This document shows, in pieces, positions 43,917-55,926 of a DNA stretch of 64,000 bases. Made by a program: the position numbers and the translations under genes. Location: the NCBI GenBank assembly GCA_025529335.1, contig JAMYHX010000072.1, positions 1 through 64,000 on the forward strand, given 5' to 3'. The notes under the pieces are model-generated. The model saw nothing but the letters and a program-made list of their open reading frames with translations. It was not told where the DNA came from and ran no database searches. The DNA comes from Rhizopus sp. PT2906 (taxonomy: Eukaryota; Mucoromycota; Mucoromycetes; Mucorales; Rhizopodaceae). Every line of letters begins with the position of its first letter. Position 1 is the first letter of the stretch.

Positions 43917-46900
43917 ATGTATCATCATCCGACGCCTGTCATCACGGACCTTTGCTCTCTTCCTGATGTAGATGATGCTACCATAACAGACAGACTAAGG
44001 ACTAGATACATGAACTATCAGTCCTATACAGCTATAGGATACTGTAATATCATTGCGGTAAACCCTTTCAGGCGACTTGCTCAAAATGACACGCAGACTA
44101 GCGAAGAGTATGTTGCATTCTACAAAAACCCTTCAATCAACAGCTGCTTTAAACTCGATCCACATGTTTTTGGACTTGCAAATGCGTCTTATTTCCGTAT
44201 GCGAAGAACAGGAAACGGTCAAGTGATATTATTACTGTAAGCATAACTCATCTTTTACTGTTGATGCTCAAATTAGACTCAACAGATTTGTTATTTAGGG
44301 GCGAGTCTGGAAGTGGAAAGACGGAAATACAAGACTTGATTATACCACATCTCATACGTTTGGGCTCAAATAAGAAGAAGCAAAAAATGCAAGAGTATAT
44401 TATAGGTGGCCATAAAGTGCTAAACATATTTGGATCAGCAACAACATCTCCTATAGCAAGGTATAGCTCTCGGTTTGGTGTCTATAGTGAAATACACTTT
44501 AATGAGCGTGGTAAAGTGGTTGGAGGAAATATTGCTACTTATCTCTTGGAAAAATCAAGGCTGTGTGGTGGTTTTTCCAAAGCCCGATCAAATGAAGGAA
44601 ACTTTACAGTATTCTACTTGTTATTGGCCGGCACAACCCCTGATGAAAAGCAGGTACTACAGCTAACAGATGATCCCAAGTCATTTCATTACTTGGCGCC
44701 ATACAGTAGAAGCATTTCAAGTAGCGACGCAGAACAATATAACGAACTGAAGAGTGTGATGCGTACAGCAGGCTATAAGAAGGACTACTTCAACTTTATT
44801 ATTCAGTTGCTATCGGCTATACTACATCTAGGGAACTTGATCTTAATGCCTAGTGATGGGGCTGAGGAAACAGTGTCTATCAAAAACATGGATTGTTTGG
44901 AGCTGATTGCTGGCTTCTTGGGACTTCAACCAGAGACACTCAAATCATCTCTAGCATTCAAGACAGTTACTATCAGAAAAGATACAACAACCCTGATATT
45001 GGACGCAAATCAAGCCATCGCACAAAGGGACGATCTAGCACAAACCCTTTACTCACTACTGTTTACTTGGCTAGTGAGCTATATCAATAGGCGAATTTCA
45101 TGTGACAACTATAACAGCTACGCAGGCATCCTAAATCTCCCTGGAATCCAACTCACAGCAATGAATACGGCGGATTTTTACCAGTTTTGTATCAACTACG
45201 CAAATGAAAAAATACATGACTTCATGATGGATCGCATGTTTGTAGCCGACGCGTTCGAGTTAGAGTCGGAAGAAATAAAGGCTTCAAATGTGCATATGAG
45301 AGAGAATAAGAGATGCTTGGAACTACTCGAGAGACCACATCATAGTATCTGTGCGCTATACAACAAGGTGACGGAAAAGATGCTCAGCGGCAAAAAGATG
45401 GTTTCGAATGAAAGCGCGGTTGAAGCTATCAGCAAATTCAATGCAGGCTACGAGGAGGTATCTATTCATAAATCGGATACGGGCGCTCGATTGTTCGCCA
45501 TACGCCACTTTGTTGGAGATGTGACATACGATCCCAAGGATTTCGTATCCTCCAATAATAATCAGCTATCGCAAGATTTTGTTTCTTTATTCCGTGGAAG
45601 TGCTGATAGCCCTGGATCTCTCAATAACTTTGTTGTGCAGTTATTCTCTGATGAAAACATCGCTGCAGATACCCACATGCACCCAGAAGTACAACAGAAG
45701 GATATAAGCAACGCTTCTTTGTCAGTCAAACAGCGTGATGAAAAGGATGAAGGATACTTCCAGTGGAGTAGTAACAAAAGGACAGTTTTGGCTCAAACAA
45801 AGAAATCGATGGATGATCTGATCTCTACTTTTCAAGAGGCCAATCTATGGACTGTGTTTTGTATCAGACCAAATAACACGGGAAGCAGTACAGACTTTGA
45901 CAGCTATTTGATAAAGTCTCAAGTTGAAATGTATGGATTACGGCATATAACGCATAAAATGAATGAATTCTACACAATTTCATTTCTACATCAAGATTTT
46001 TTAAAGCGATATTCATCCTTGCTATATATTCCGGATAAGGATGAGGGAGCAAAACCTCATGAATTGTGCAAAATGCTAAAGCAGTCGAGTTCTTGGACAG
46101 ATAATGATATAGCTATTGGCATTACAAAGGTAACTCAATCGGATATTCAAGAGAATAAAAAAAAGAAACCCTTTGCTTATGATGCATACTGTAGGTATTT
46201 TTGGGATACTCACTTTGGTATTCACTTGAAGAAAGGCTACGCATATTAGAAAAGGAAGAGAAAAGGAACAGCAAGACGTTATTAGAAGAACAAGTTGGCG
46301 CAAATACCAAAGTTCATTCTAGTTCACCTCAGGAAGATCAACAAACCTCTTGGCCAGATCGGATGAACTACATGAGGCAACCACAAAGTGCGCCTAATGA
46401 CATTGGCAGAGCGATGCTCAATGCTCGCTCCAGTTCATTGGTGGGGTCTCCTAGTAGTAACCCATCCTTTGTACCTGAAGAAGATAGGACACCAGGTACC
46501 TACTCACCGCCCAACTTTCCAGATACATATGAGCAAGATACCAATGCAACAGAAGAGAAGCCAAGTACGATGACACCCGGTCGCAAACGCTGGCTAGCTC
46601 TCGTTTACGCACTTACATTCTTTATTCCCAGTTTTCTTTTGACCAAAATAGGCGGCATGAAGAGAAGGGATGTTCGAATAGCCTGGCGTGAGAAACTAGC
46701 TCTTTGCTTTATCATTGCTTTTATGTGCTGCTTTGTCATTTGGTTTTTAGTCTTCTTTGGAGAACTCATATGTCCCCACCAAAGTGTCTTTTCTATGAAC
46801 GAATTACAAGGTCACCAAGCACCTGACAATGCATACGTAGCCATTCGTGGAGAAGTATTCAACCTAGGTGAATTTGCTTCCCATCATTATCCTAGTATGG

Positions 46901-49275
46901 TCCCTACAAAGTCTATCTTGACTTATGCTGGAACTGACGCTAGCGAGCTTTTCCCTATACAAGTATCAGACTTGTGTGAAAACGTATCTCCTTATGTCTC
47001 TCTTGACTACCAACGAAACTACAGCGACCCAAATGCGGAATACCACGATTATACGTATTCAAGTGGGAACTATAAGCAAAACTGGTACTACGACCAAATG
47101 ACAATGCTCCGAAAGAATTATAAGGTTGGTCATATTGGCTGGGAGATGAAGGCTATCAATGATCAAGCAAAGGGCGCTTATAAAATGAATGGACAGTCCA
47201 TGAACCGTTACTGGGCGGTCATCAACAACGCTGTGTACGACTTGACGCCTTATATTCTTGGAGGGCGATACGTGTCCGCCCCACCGAATGAAGAAGCGCC
47301 TGCTAATATAAGCACTGACTTTCTTGATATCTCGGTTGTGAATTTATTTTGGCAAGGCTCTGGAACTGACATCACGGAAAAATTCAATGAGCTGCCCATC
47401 AGCAATGATAAAAGATATAGAGAAATTGCATGCATAAGAAATCTATACTTTGTCGGCATGGTTGATTCGAGAAATTCTATCAAATGTCAGTTCTCCACCT
47501 ATTTCTTATTAGTTATTACTATTTGCTTATGTATCGTCATATTCTTCAAGTTCCTGGTGGCACTGCGTATAGGAAGCCCTCGTATGCCCGAGGATCTTGA
47601 GAAGTTTGTCATCTGTCAAGTTACTTGCTACACAGAAGATGAAGATTCATTAAGGAAAACGATCGACTCACTTGCCACCCTCAATTACAACGATAAACGC
47701 AAGCTGATCGTGGTCATTTGCGATGGCATGATTGTTGGCAGCGGCAACGATAGGCCAACGCCTAGAATCGTCCTGGACATCTTTGGTGTGGATCCTCAAG
47801 TAGACCCAGAGCCACATTCGTTTTTGTCTGTCGGGGAAGGAACAAAAAAGCACAACAGAGCCAAAGTGTTTTCGGGATTATACCAAGTCAGAGGCCATGT
47901 TGTGCCGTATCTAGTCATCGTCAAGGTGGGCGCTCCAAACGAACGACAAAAGCCTGGTAATAGAGGTAAACGCGATTCACAGCTGATCACGATGCAATTT
48001 TTGAATCGTGTTTATTATGATGCGCCGATGAACCCTTTACAGCTTGAGCTTTATCATCAAATAAGGAATGTCATTGGTGTTCCTCCAGAATTTTATGAAT
48101 ATGTTCTGATGGTGGATGCGGATACTGAGGTTATGCCTGATGGACTGAGTTATCTGGTATCGAGTATGGCTCACGATGCACAGATCATTGGTATTTGTGG
48201 TGAAACAGCACTCGCAAACGAGAAGGATACCTGGGTGACCATGATTCAGGTCTACGAATACTTTATTTCTCATCATATGATCAAGGCCTTTGAATCCCTG
48301 TTTTCTACTGTCAGCTGCTTACCAGGATGCTTCACCATGTATCGAGTGCGTACAGTTGACGGCAAACGCCCGTTATTTGTCAGCAACGAAGTCATTGAAG
48401 ACTATTCTGTTAACACGGTAGACACTTTACATAAGAAAAACTTGTTATATCTAGGTGAAGACCGTTATTTGACAACGCTGCTTCTCAAACACTTTCCAAA
48501 TTTCAAAACCAAGTTTAACCCTGACGCACACTGCCAGACGAATGCTCCCGACACATGGAATGTTTTAATCTCTCAGCGTCGACGTTGGATTAATTCAACT
48601 GTGCATAATCTGGGCGAACTTGTGTTTCTACCACATCTCTGTGGCTTCTGCTGCTTCTCTATGCGCTTTGTTGTCATGCTAGATCTCATCAGTACTCTGG
48701 TTCAGCCTGCACTCTTGGGTTACTTGGGATTCTTGTGTTACAAGCTAGCCACTGCGCATAACCAGATACCCTACATTACCATCATGACTTTAGGATGCAC
48801 CTATGGCATACAGATGATATTGTTCATTATGAATCGTCGTTGGGAATATGTTGCTTGGTTCATCGTCTCTATTCTTGCTCTACCTGTGTTTTCTTTCTAC
48901 ATTCCTATATACGCTTATTGGCACTTTGATGATTTCTCCTGGGGTAATACTCGAATTGTGGTCGGAGAAAAGGGTCAAAAGGTTATCATTAACGATGAAG
49001 GTGAATTTGATCCTAAATCAATACCACTGATAACATGGCGAGAACACGAGAAAATGATGACCCCGGATATCGATCAGGTGTCGCAACGGAGTAGCTATCT
49101 CCTGCACACAGGTTCCGCTTACGGCCTCCCAGAATATACGCCAAACCCCACATACTACAGACAGCAATCACCTAGTTATCAAATGAATGCCAGTCAATCA
49201 ATACCTGGATCCCTATTCGAAAGAGAATCACGTACTAGCGAGCGCAGCAGACGTTATCCAAATTCGCATGTATAA
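43917..49275 (+). CDS. Chitin synthase with N-terminal myosin motor-like domain (class V/VII group)
   Basis: Exons 43917-44236, 44299-46129 and 46195-49275 give 1743 residues. Residues 1-740 are a myosin head: P-loop GESGSGKTE, switch I region ARYSSRFGVYSEI, and KVFLGYSLWYSLEERLR at the converter/lever junction across intron 2. Then come transmembrane helices (about 850-900), a cytochrome-b5-like domain (about 910-1010), and the CHS2 catalytic domain with DADTE (about 1347-1351), GEDRYLTTLLL, QRRRWINST (about 1510) and C-terminal membrane helices. It makes cell-wall chitin at growing tips and septa. Oddities: switch II is ILNLPGIQ instead of the DIxGFE type, and no C-terminal DEK domain is present after residue 1650. 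Intron 2 was placed where it alone joins GITK to VFLGYS. Confidence 0.92.
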
Positions 49276-49318
49276 GCTATTTATTATTATAATAAAATTT
49301 GTTACAAGTATGACAAAT

Positions 49319-51670
49319 CTAATATGCAGCAGCTAAACCCATCTTACGAGGATCACTTGCTGCTTCAATTGTGCCATCTTCATTTCGCTTGATGATCTGA
49401 ACTGCCGATACACAGTATTTAGAAGGTAGGCGGAATATTGTGTGATTACGTTTGATGAGCTCTTTTTCGATTCTTTTGTCAAAGCCGTGTTCAGTAATGG
49501 CCATGTTTGGTATTAGCTGATGATGAACACGAGGCGAGGCCACTGCACTATATACATCTTTACCATATTCCAAAACATTAATGATAGCCTAAAGAGAAAG
49601 TAAGAATCTCGTGTTGTGTGTACAGTGTTTATAGCATATACATGTAAAGTTGCTGTTGGTATGAACGAGCCTCCCGAACCTCCCAAGACCATTTCGAGAA
49701 GACCGTCTCTTTCGATAATCGCTGGTGTGATTGATGACAGCGGTCTCTTTTTAGGTGCAATGTAGTTGTACTTGCTTGGATACAGCCCAAACTTATTGGG
49801 TGTCCTAAGAATATATTAGATTAGCCCACTCTCTTGTTTTCTATGCATTGTTGAACGCAACAATACGTTACCCAGGTATAGAAAAATCGTCCATTTGGTC
49901 ATTAAGCACAACACCTGTTCTTTCATCAAGTAGGTGTGAACCAAACATAAGATTGACAGTAGAAGTCAAAGCTACGGCTCCATCATCCTCATCTACAACT
50001 GATAAGTGCATTGTTCCATGAGACTCAATGTTATCAAACTTGGGCCCATAATAGAGCACATCATGTGTCTTGTCATCCTATATGTATAAGAAAGTTTTAA
50101 CAGCTCGAGCTGTAACACGATCCCGATGATAGCAGTTTTTTTTTTATCTTACAGTAATCTTTTGCCTGATAGAAGCCGCGTAATCTTTTGTGCTGAGTTC
50201 GTCTTTTCTATCTCTGTTATCAATAAAGTCTGGGTCAGCCAATTCTGTTCTAAAAGCGGCTCCAAATTTGAGTGCCTCGAGCAGTCGATGCACATTCAAT
50301 CCAGTCAAGCCTTCTACTTTGAATTGGAATCTTTCAATCAGATTCAGCACGCTTATCAACACACGGCCACTTGTTGGTTCAGAGGTCGTTATCACCTTTC
50401 GACCGTTATAGAAAGTACTGATAGTGGGTCTTATGACGGGTGTGTATCCTTTAAAGTCATCCAGTGTCACAATGCCTCCCGAAGATTGTATTTTTTCCAC
50501 CAAGCTTTCTGCTATTTTACCCTCATAAAAGGCATCTGCACCGTATTTAGCGACTGATTCTAGAGTATCCGCCAGCCTGGGCGATTTAATAATCTCTCCC
50601 GCTTTGGCCGGTCTTCCATTTTTGTAGTATATATCCGTCCATTCTGTCAGATTGGACATCCAGCCTTGCTCTGACTGTTCACACTATTAGTCTTTTCTTT
50701 TGTGTGTCGAATCCAGTCTTACCAAAAGCCTAATCTCCAAAAGTGGAGTTACCTTGAATCCCTCACGAGCCAGATGTATAGAAGGTTCGAATAAAGTATG
50801 CCAGGATAACTTTCCATGTCTATTTACCCGGTTTAGTCATTGTACTAACTATAAAAAAAAAAGGGTTATTCTTGCCTTTTATGTGCTAATTCTAGGCCTC
50901 TCAGTTCCCCTCTAGATAATGTATTAGCTTAGTCATTCCTAACATCTCAAGTCAACTTACGGTACTGCGACAGATAAGCCACCATGTTGAGCCAACATAG
51001 GATTTTTAACAAACATATCTTCCGTAGCTCCTGCTGGTGCTGTTTCTCTAAAATCAATAAATTCAAAAGTACCATTCGGTGATCGAATAAGCATAAATCC
51101 GCCTCTGAGGTTCAAGCATTAGTATTTACACAAAAAGATATAAGGGATCAATCTCACCCTCCAATGCCTATTTAAAAAGAAAAATAAGCAAGATCAATGC
51201 AGATAATCGATTTGTGTTACCTGTAGCAAATGTGTCAATGACGCCAATGCATAAAGTAGAGGCAATAGCTGCATCCACTGCATTTCCTCCTTTCTTCAAG
51301 ACTTTGTATAGGCAAACACAAATGAGTACGCTTAAATGTATATTTTTCATTCATTTACTTTCAACACCAATATTAGAACACTGTTCTGCTTCTACTGCAA
51401 CCGCTCCTTTTGTTCCCTTTGCGATATGTCCCACAAATTCTACAGGACTATCTAATTGAACATTACCTAAGCATAATCATAAGAAAGTCAGCGTCCTGAA
51501 CTTCATATTATAAAAGAGGGACGCTTACTTTCATAGACAAAGTGGCCAAGGAATAATGAAGCGGTAAAAAGGACAACACCAGTAGCGATATAATAACCAT
51601 ACTTCTGAAGTGTTGACCTTTTATTCTTTTTTTGACCAAACAATGGCTGATATTCTTCTATATCTGACAT
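49319..51670 (-). CDS. Gamma-glutamyltranspeptidase (type II membrane protein)
   Basis: Eleven exons (51670-51529, 51466-51359, 51301-51221, 51167-51158, 51104-50961, 50911-50876, 50819-50723, 50674-50153, 50077-49872, 49804-49642, 49588-49319) give 592 residues. A cytoplasmic start and an uncleaved signal-anchor (GYYIATGVVLFTASLFLGHF) are followed by ILKKGGNAVDAAIAS, TGIGGGGFM, FRETAPAGA and the autocleavage/nucleophile site SHGTMHLSVVDEDG-like, where Thr starts the small subunit, then LNDQMDDFS and GGSGGS. The enzyme removes the gamma-glutamyl group from glutathione (vacuolar or cell-surface). Exon 4 is only 10 nt but required for the conserved glycine run. The intron after exon 6 has a GC donor (50875-50874). 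Convergent with the chitin synthase, 43 bp between stops. Confidence 0.92.
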
Positions 51671-51952
51671 ATTGAGAAAAAGAGAAAAAAGAGGTCCAGC
51701 TTCTTTTAAACTTGAGACAAAACACACACACTTCGGAGCTTCCGGAAAAACAGTTCCTTCAATCGAGATTGGTTGGCAAAAAAAAAAAACACATATCATA
51801 GACATCACAGCACAGACACACATACACACACACACACGCGTAAAGCGTATTCACAATATAATTTTTGCAAGACTATCGAGGCAAAAAAAGAGGAGGGCGT
51901 TTATGTATACAGAAAAAAGCAACACATTCAATTTCCACAAAAAAATAAGCAT

Positions 51953-52656
51953 TTATTTTTCCTATTAAAAAAAAACACACACACATCATTTAATACACAC
52001 AATTGAAAAGCTATCAAATATACTTACAGGAATTTCGATCTCACCAGCGTCAATAGCATCTTGAATATCCTTGGGGCTTTGACCGTCGACGGTACAACCA
52101 ACAGAGAAAGCGGTACCAAGGATTTCCTTGACAGTACCCTTGAGTTCACGAGCCAAGGACTTGAAGCGCATGGTACGAGCAATTTCAATAACATCATCAA
52201 GAGAGATGTTACCAGAGTGCTTGATGTTCTTTTCCTTCTTACGGTCACGAACGGGTTCCTTAAGAGCCTTGATGACCAAAGAGGAAGCGGAAGGAACAAC
52301 GGAAACTTGAGCTTGACGGTTTTGAATGGTCAATTGGACAGTGACACGGAGACCCTTCCAGTCCTTGGTACCCTTGGCGATATCTTCACCAACCTTCTTG
52401 GGGGACAAACCAAGAGGACCGATCTTGGGGGCTAAATTAAAAAGTCAATTGTGTGTGAGCTGATGGTTGAATCGTATGTGTATATAAATGCTGAAATTTA
52501 CCAAGAGCACTGGAGGCACCTACTTCACCACTAAATTAATGTTAGCTGAATCGTTTCGTTGAATCGTTATCTCTTTGTGTTTCTCTCTCTCTCTCTTTAC
52601 CCTGTAGCACGGAGGTAGATGATCTTAACCTCACTGGGATCGAACTTGGGAGGCAT
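51953..52656 (-). CDS. RPL12: 60S ribosomal protein L12 (uL11)
   Basis: Exons 52656-52601, 52530-52502, 52431-52028 and 51961-51953 give 165 residues, the same length as yeast uL11. MPPKFDPSEVKIIYLRATGG, ASSALAPKIGPLGLSPKKVG, LRVTVQLTIQNRQAQVSVVP and GCTVDGQSPKDIQDAIDAGE are diagnostic. It forms the base of the P-stalk with uL10 and is cytosolic. The last exon holds just two codons and the stop (Glu-Lys-stop); reading past the donor would add an unrelated tail. The codon use is strongly biased to C/G-ending codons, as expected for high expression. An acceptor AG sits immediately before the ATG, implying a 5'UTR intron (52719-52657). Confidence 0.95.
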
Positions 52657-52719
52657 CTATATGTATATAACAAGTGTCAATCAAATGGATGGATGGATGG
52701 ATGGATGCGGCATTCTTAC
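52657..52719 (-). other. Probable 5'UTR intron of RPL12
   Basis: On the minus strand, GTAAGAATG begins at 52719 and CATATAG ends at 52657, directly before the RPL12 start codon. It contains an ATGG/CCAT tetranucleotide repeat (52683-52707). A leader exon and a further possible intron lie upstream. Confidence 0.55.
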
Positions 52720-52991
52720 GTTGTTATAAAGAGAAGGTTCATCAATTTGGCAGCTGAATGGGTATTTGATACAGGAGTGGCAAATAATTAAAACACCGCT
52801 CACTGCCGATTCAGCGAGTATGTCTGAAAGGGGGGTTTAAGATAAACCAAACAATTTAATACAGATGATGATGTTTGAATAAGAAGCATACTTAATAGAG
52901 TGCCTTCTCTCATATCGATAACTTTTTTTTTCGAAAAGACCCTTTCTTATTCTAATAAATAAATGCAATGGGTAATTTTATTGTCAAGTCA

Positions 52992-54388
52992 TTAACGTCT
53001 TTTGTTGCTAGTCTGTTCTTGCTCATTCTCCAACTGTATATGAAGATACATTTAGTCAAAAGAGATATAGAAATCAATCCCCTCTTTCTTTACCTTTCTC
53101 TTTGTTCCTCGTTTTGGCTCAACTTGTTGCTTCTTTTGTTCGTTTTCTTTTTGTTTCCATATCTTTAATTTTTCATTAAAAGCGGCTTGACGATGTTGAG
53201 ATCGCGCATCGGTTGCAAAGCGAAAAGGCTACGAGAGAGAGAGAGAGAGAGAGGTTAAGATGAATGTGGTGTGCTTTCAATAATCATGTACCTTGACTTC
53301 AATATGTCTCTGTTCTTTCTTAGGTTTAGACTGGCTTTCTTGGCTAGATTGATCTTCTTTATGGTGGCTATTTGATCTTCTAAGAGTAGCAATTGTCTAG
53401 AGAAAGAAAGAAAGGGAAAACGTTTAGCTAGAGAAAGAACAAAAAATAATATTACTTACTTCTCTCGCATAGCTAGGAACAGATGTGTTTGTAGAAGATT
53501 GAGTGCTCTTTGATCTTGCGGCAACTGTAGGAGTACTAGTCGTGGCAGTTATAGTTGTAGTAGAATGATTAGAAGGAGTAGTTTTAGGTGGTGATTCATT
53601 AGAGCGGCTATTCTTTGTTGAGGTTGTTGCTGTAGGGCGTGATGGCTGAAAAATTGGCAGTAAGTAAAGGTATACATGCTATTAATCAACTTACAGGTGC
53701 TTTATTTGAACCATTGCCTAAGCCTTTTTCAAGCATTTTTATACGTGCAGCCATGGGGACATAAACATCGTCTGGCGACATTTCATTTTTAATTTCTTCA
53801 ATGGCGTTAATAGATGTCGTAGACTTGTATTTGGGTATCTTGGACATTCCAACACGTTTCTATAGAAACAAAATGAACATCATGTTTAAAAGCTATACAG
53901 GATAACCATACCGTGATTCCACCAGGGCGAGGCTTTAATATATCTTTTTGCTTTCTCTCTTCTTTTCTTGAATTAAACCGGTTTTCATATGCATAAGTGC
54001 CCTGCATATAATGAGGCAATGTATTGTTACTATGGCTATCTTTTCGTTTCTTTTCAATTTTTTCTTCTGTTTGGTCTTTATTTCTTTGTTGACATGATTC
54101 TCTGATGGCTACTTCTTTCACATCCTCTTCCTGCTTCACAACAGCTTCTCTCCACTGCCCACGATCTTCATTCTTTATTTCGATTGAACTGTATTTCTCA
54201 CTGGTTTTTCTTAAAGGGCTACCGTAACTGATAGCAGTTGTTCTTTCAGGTGTTCGAATGGGATCTCTGGGTGGCGAATCTGTCACTAAGGACTTGAATC
54301 TTTCACTGTATCTGCTTTTATAACGTAAAGGGCTACCATTTTCAGCTGTATTATGCTCAGTACTATTAGAACGAAGAGGTGAAGCCAT
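52992..54388 (-). CDS. Basic low-complexity protein with TPX2-like C-terminal motif
   Basis: Six exons (54388-53912, 53859-53695, 53645-53460, 53396-53292, 53228-53094, 53033-52992) give 369 residues, and all five introns are phase 0. The N-terminal half repeats a short G/T-SPLR-like motif (ASPLRSNS, GSPLRYKS, GSPLRKTS) with many S/T-P sites, as in Cdk substrates. The middle is charged. The end has PFRFATDARSQHRQAAFNEK followed by a Lys/Glu helix, resembling the TPX2 C-terminal motif, which binds microtubules. TPX2 proteins target Aurora kinase and nucleate spindle microtubules. The match here is short, so a general microtubule-associated protein is equally possible. A GA repeat (53233-53255) lies in intron 4. 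Confidence 0.65.
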
Positions 54389-54873
54389 GTGTGATTATAA
54401 AAAATAAAGAGAGAGAGAAAAAAATAAGGGCCTATTGTGCCTAACGCAGCTGTCTCCCGCGCTTATTTCGCGTGACTGTATTTTCATTTACACAAAAGTA
54501 AGACAATGCTTGCCATTCCTTTTTGGCAAAAGGTAAAAAGATGGTGTGTGAACTCTTCAAGCTACTTCTTGAAAGGGTTATTCCTTCAGTATCTTAGCCT
54601 TTAGTGTTAGTTGGCTTATAAGTGTATATCTTGATGTAACATCAACCAATGAGAAATTTCAGAAAGATACCCTTCATCAGACGATTGGTTCAAAGTAAGC
54701 GACATTATTCGAAAAGGATATCTTCATGCACCAAAGTTTTACTTTCAAATATGGAATCAAAGTTCCATTTTCTTACAGCCCGTAAGCAATTTTAAAAAGA
54801 CTAGCTGAGAATATGTATCCTTTATTATCTTTAAATAAATCAGTCGAAAAAAGAGAACAATATGGAGACATCG
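54389..54873. other. Intergenic region
   Basis: No gene seen. The first 120 bp is the promoter side of the TPX2-like gene. Confidence 0.5.
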
Positions 54874-55680
54874 TCAGTATATAATTGCCGGATGATAGCA
54901 TAAAGCTATACAGAGGTGATGTACATCACTTAAAAGCGTGATAAGCAAGGAGACGAACGGTTTATTCTTTTGGAGAGTAAACATTCCAGACTTTGTCTTG
55001 TTGTCTTGAAATTTTTCTTTAAAGCAGCGCAAAGACGTGCTCTTTACCAATTCGAATGCGTGTGAAACGCTGAAGTTGCACAGCTCCAGCAGGATGTAAA
55101 CACCACGGAAGTTGAGCTCAACGATATAGAAGGTTATCCGGAAACCTGGAAAACAAATACAAGTTAAAACCACTACATTTTTTTAAAAAAAAACTCATAA
55201 TCTTCTTACCATTGGTTTAGAAACCAATTGTGGTTCGGATATCCTCCTTATCGATGAGCCCTTTGTTGAACATTGCTGCCCTCAGCAGGTCTCTCGCCAG
55301 CATGTTGTTGTCTGTTGCAGTATATGTCTTAGCCTCGCTATAACCCCCAGTCATGTTGGTCCTAGTTTGGGTATTAGCATAGGCACTGAAATGACTGATT
55401 ATAAATTATTAACTTACTAGCAAAGATATACGGATTAATCTGGAATATTGAACAGTGTTCGAACGATTGGATTACTGAACATCGATCAGGTCGCAACCAC
55501 ACCAGGGCTGTCTTGCTTGATTGTGTGGTCAAAGGGACGTTTTCGACCCTACAAACAGTTAACGATCTTTGACTTCTACATTACCGTAACAAATAATTAC
55601 ACGTGTCGAATAGCGCTCACAACGCTGGCCTTGACACGGCACATCTTCAACACCATTACTGCCAAGTAAAAGAGACTCTA
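54874..55680 (-). pseudogene. Decayed multi-exon gene, family unidentified
   Basis: On the minus strand a frame of ordinary composition (TRTNMTGGYSEAKTYTATD, NNMLARDLLRAAMFNKGLID) runs to a TAA near 55219. A good intron follows (donor GTAAGAAG, acceptor TTTTCCAG just before 55147), and the same reading continues with GFRITFYIVELNFRGVYILL and SVSHAFELVKSTSLRCF. So one in-frame stop breaks an otherwise spliced frame. Further upstream (55440-55680) fragments such as FDHTIKQDSPGVVAT need frame changes. GC is higher than the flanks. I do not recognise the function; it looks like a member of a mobile or lineage-specific family. Confidence 0.4.
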
Positions 55681-55926
55681 ATAATACTCCCTGAAGGAAA
55701 CTCATTGCTAGTATTGACTTAGATGTTCATGATCATTAACCAAAGCATATCCCCACTTGATAGGCTCAACAAGATACTTCTAGGTAAGATTCTATCATGC
55801 CTGCACTAGTCTAATTTTAACATCTCTAAAGTGTCCCCCCTTCTGTGCAGATCTCTAATTCAATTTCCGCTATTTTTTTGTTCTCGAAAGTTTTTTTTTT
55901 TGATTTCCACTGTTACTCTTTTCCAA

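Noticed and set aside
46195..46265. Alternative second intron of the chitin synthase (donor at 46195)
   Set aside because: Possible acceptors delete the lever-arm block, whereas intron 46130-46194 creates GITKVFLGYS.
52720..52935. N-terminal extension of RPL12 starting MREGTLL
   Set aside because: uL11 proteins start at MPPKFDP and total length already equals 165; the upstream frame is more likely leader sequence.
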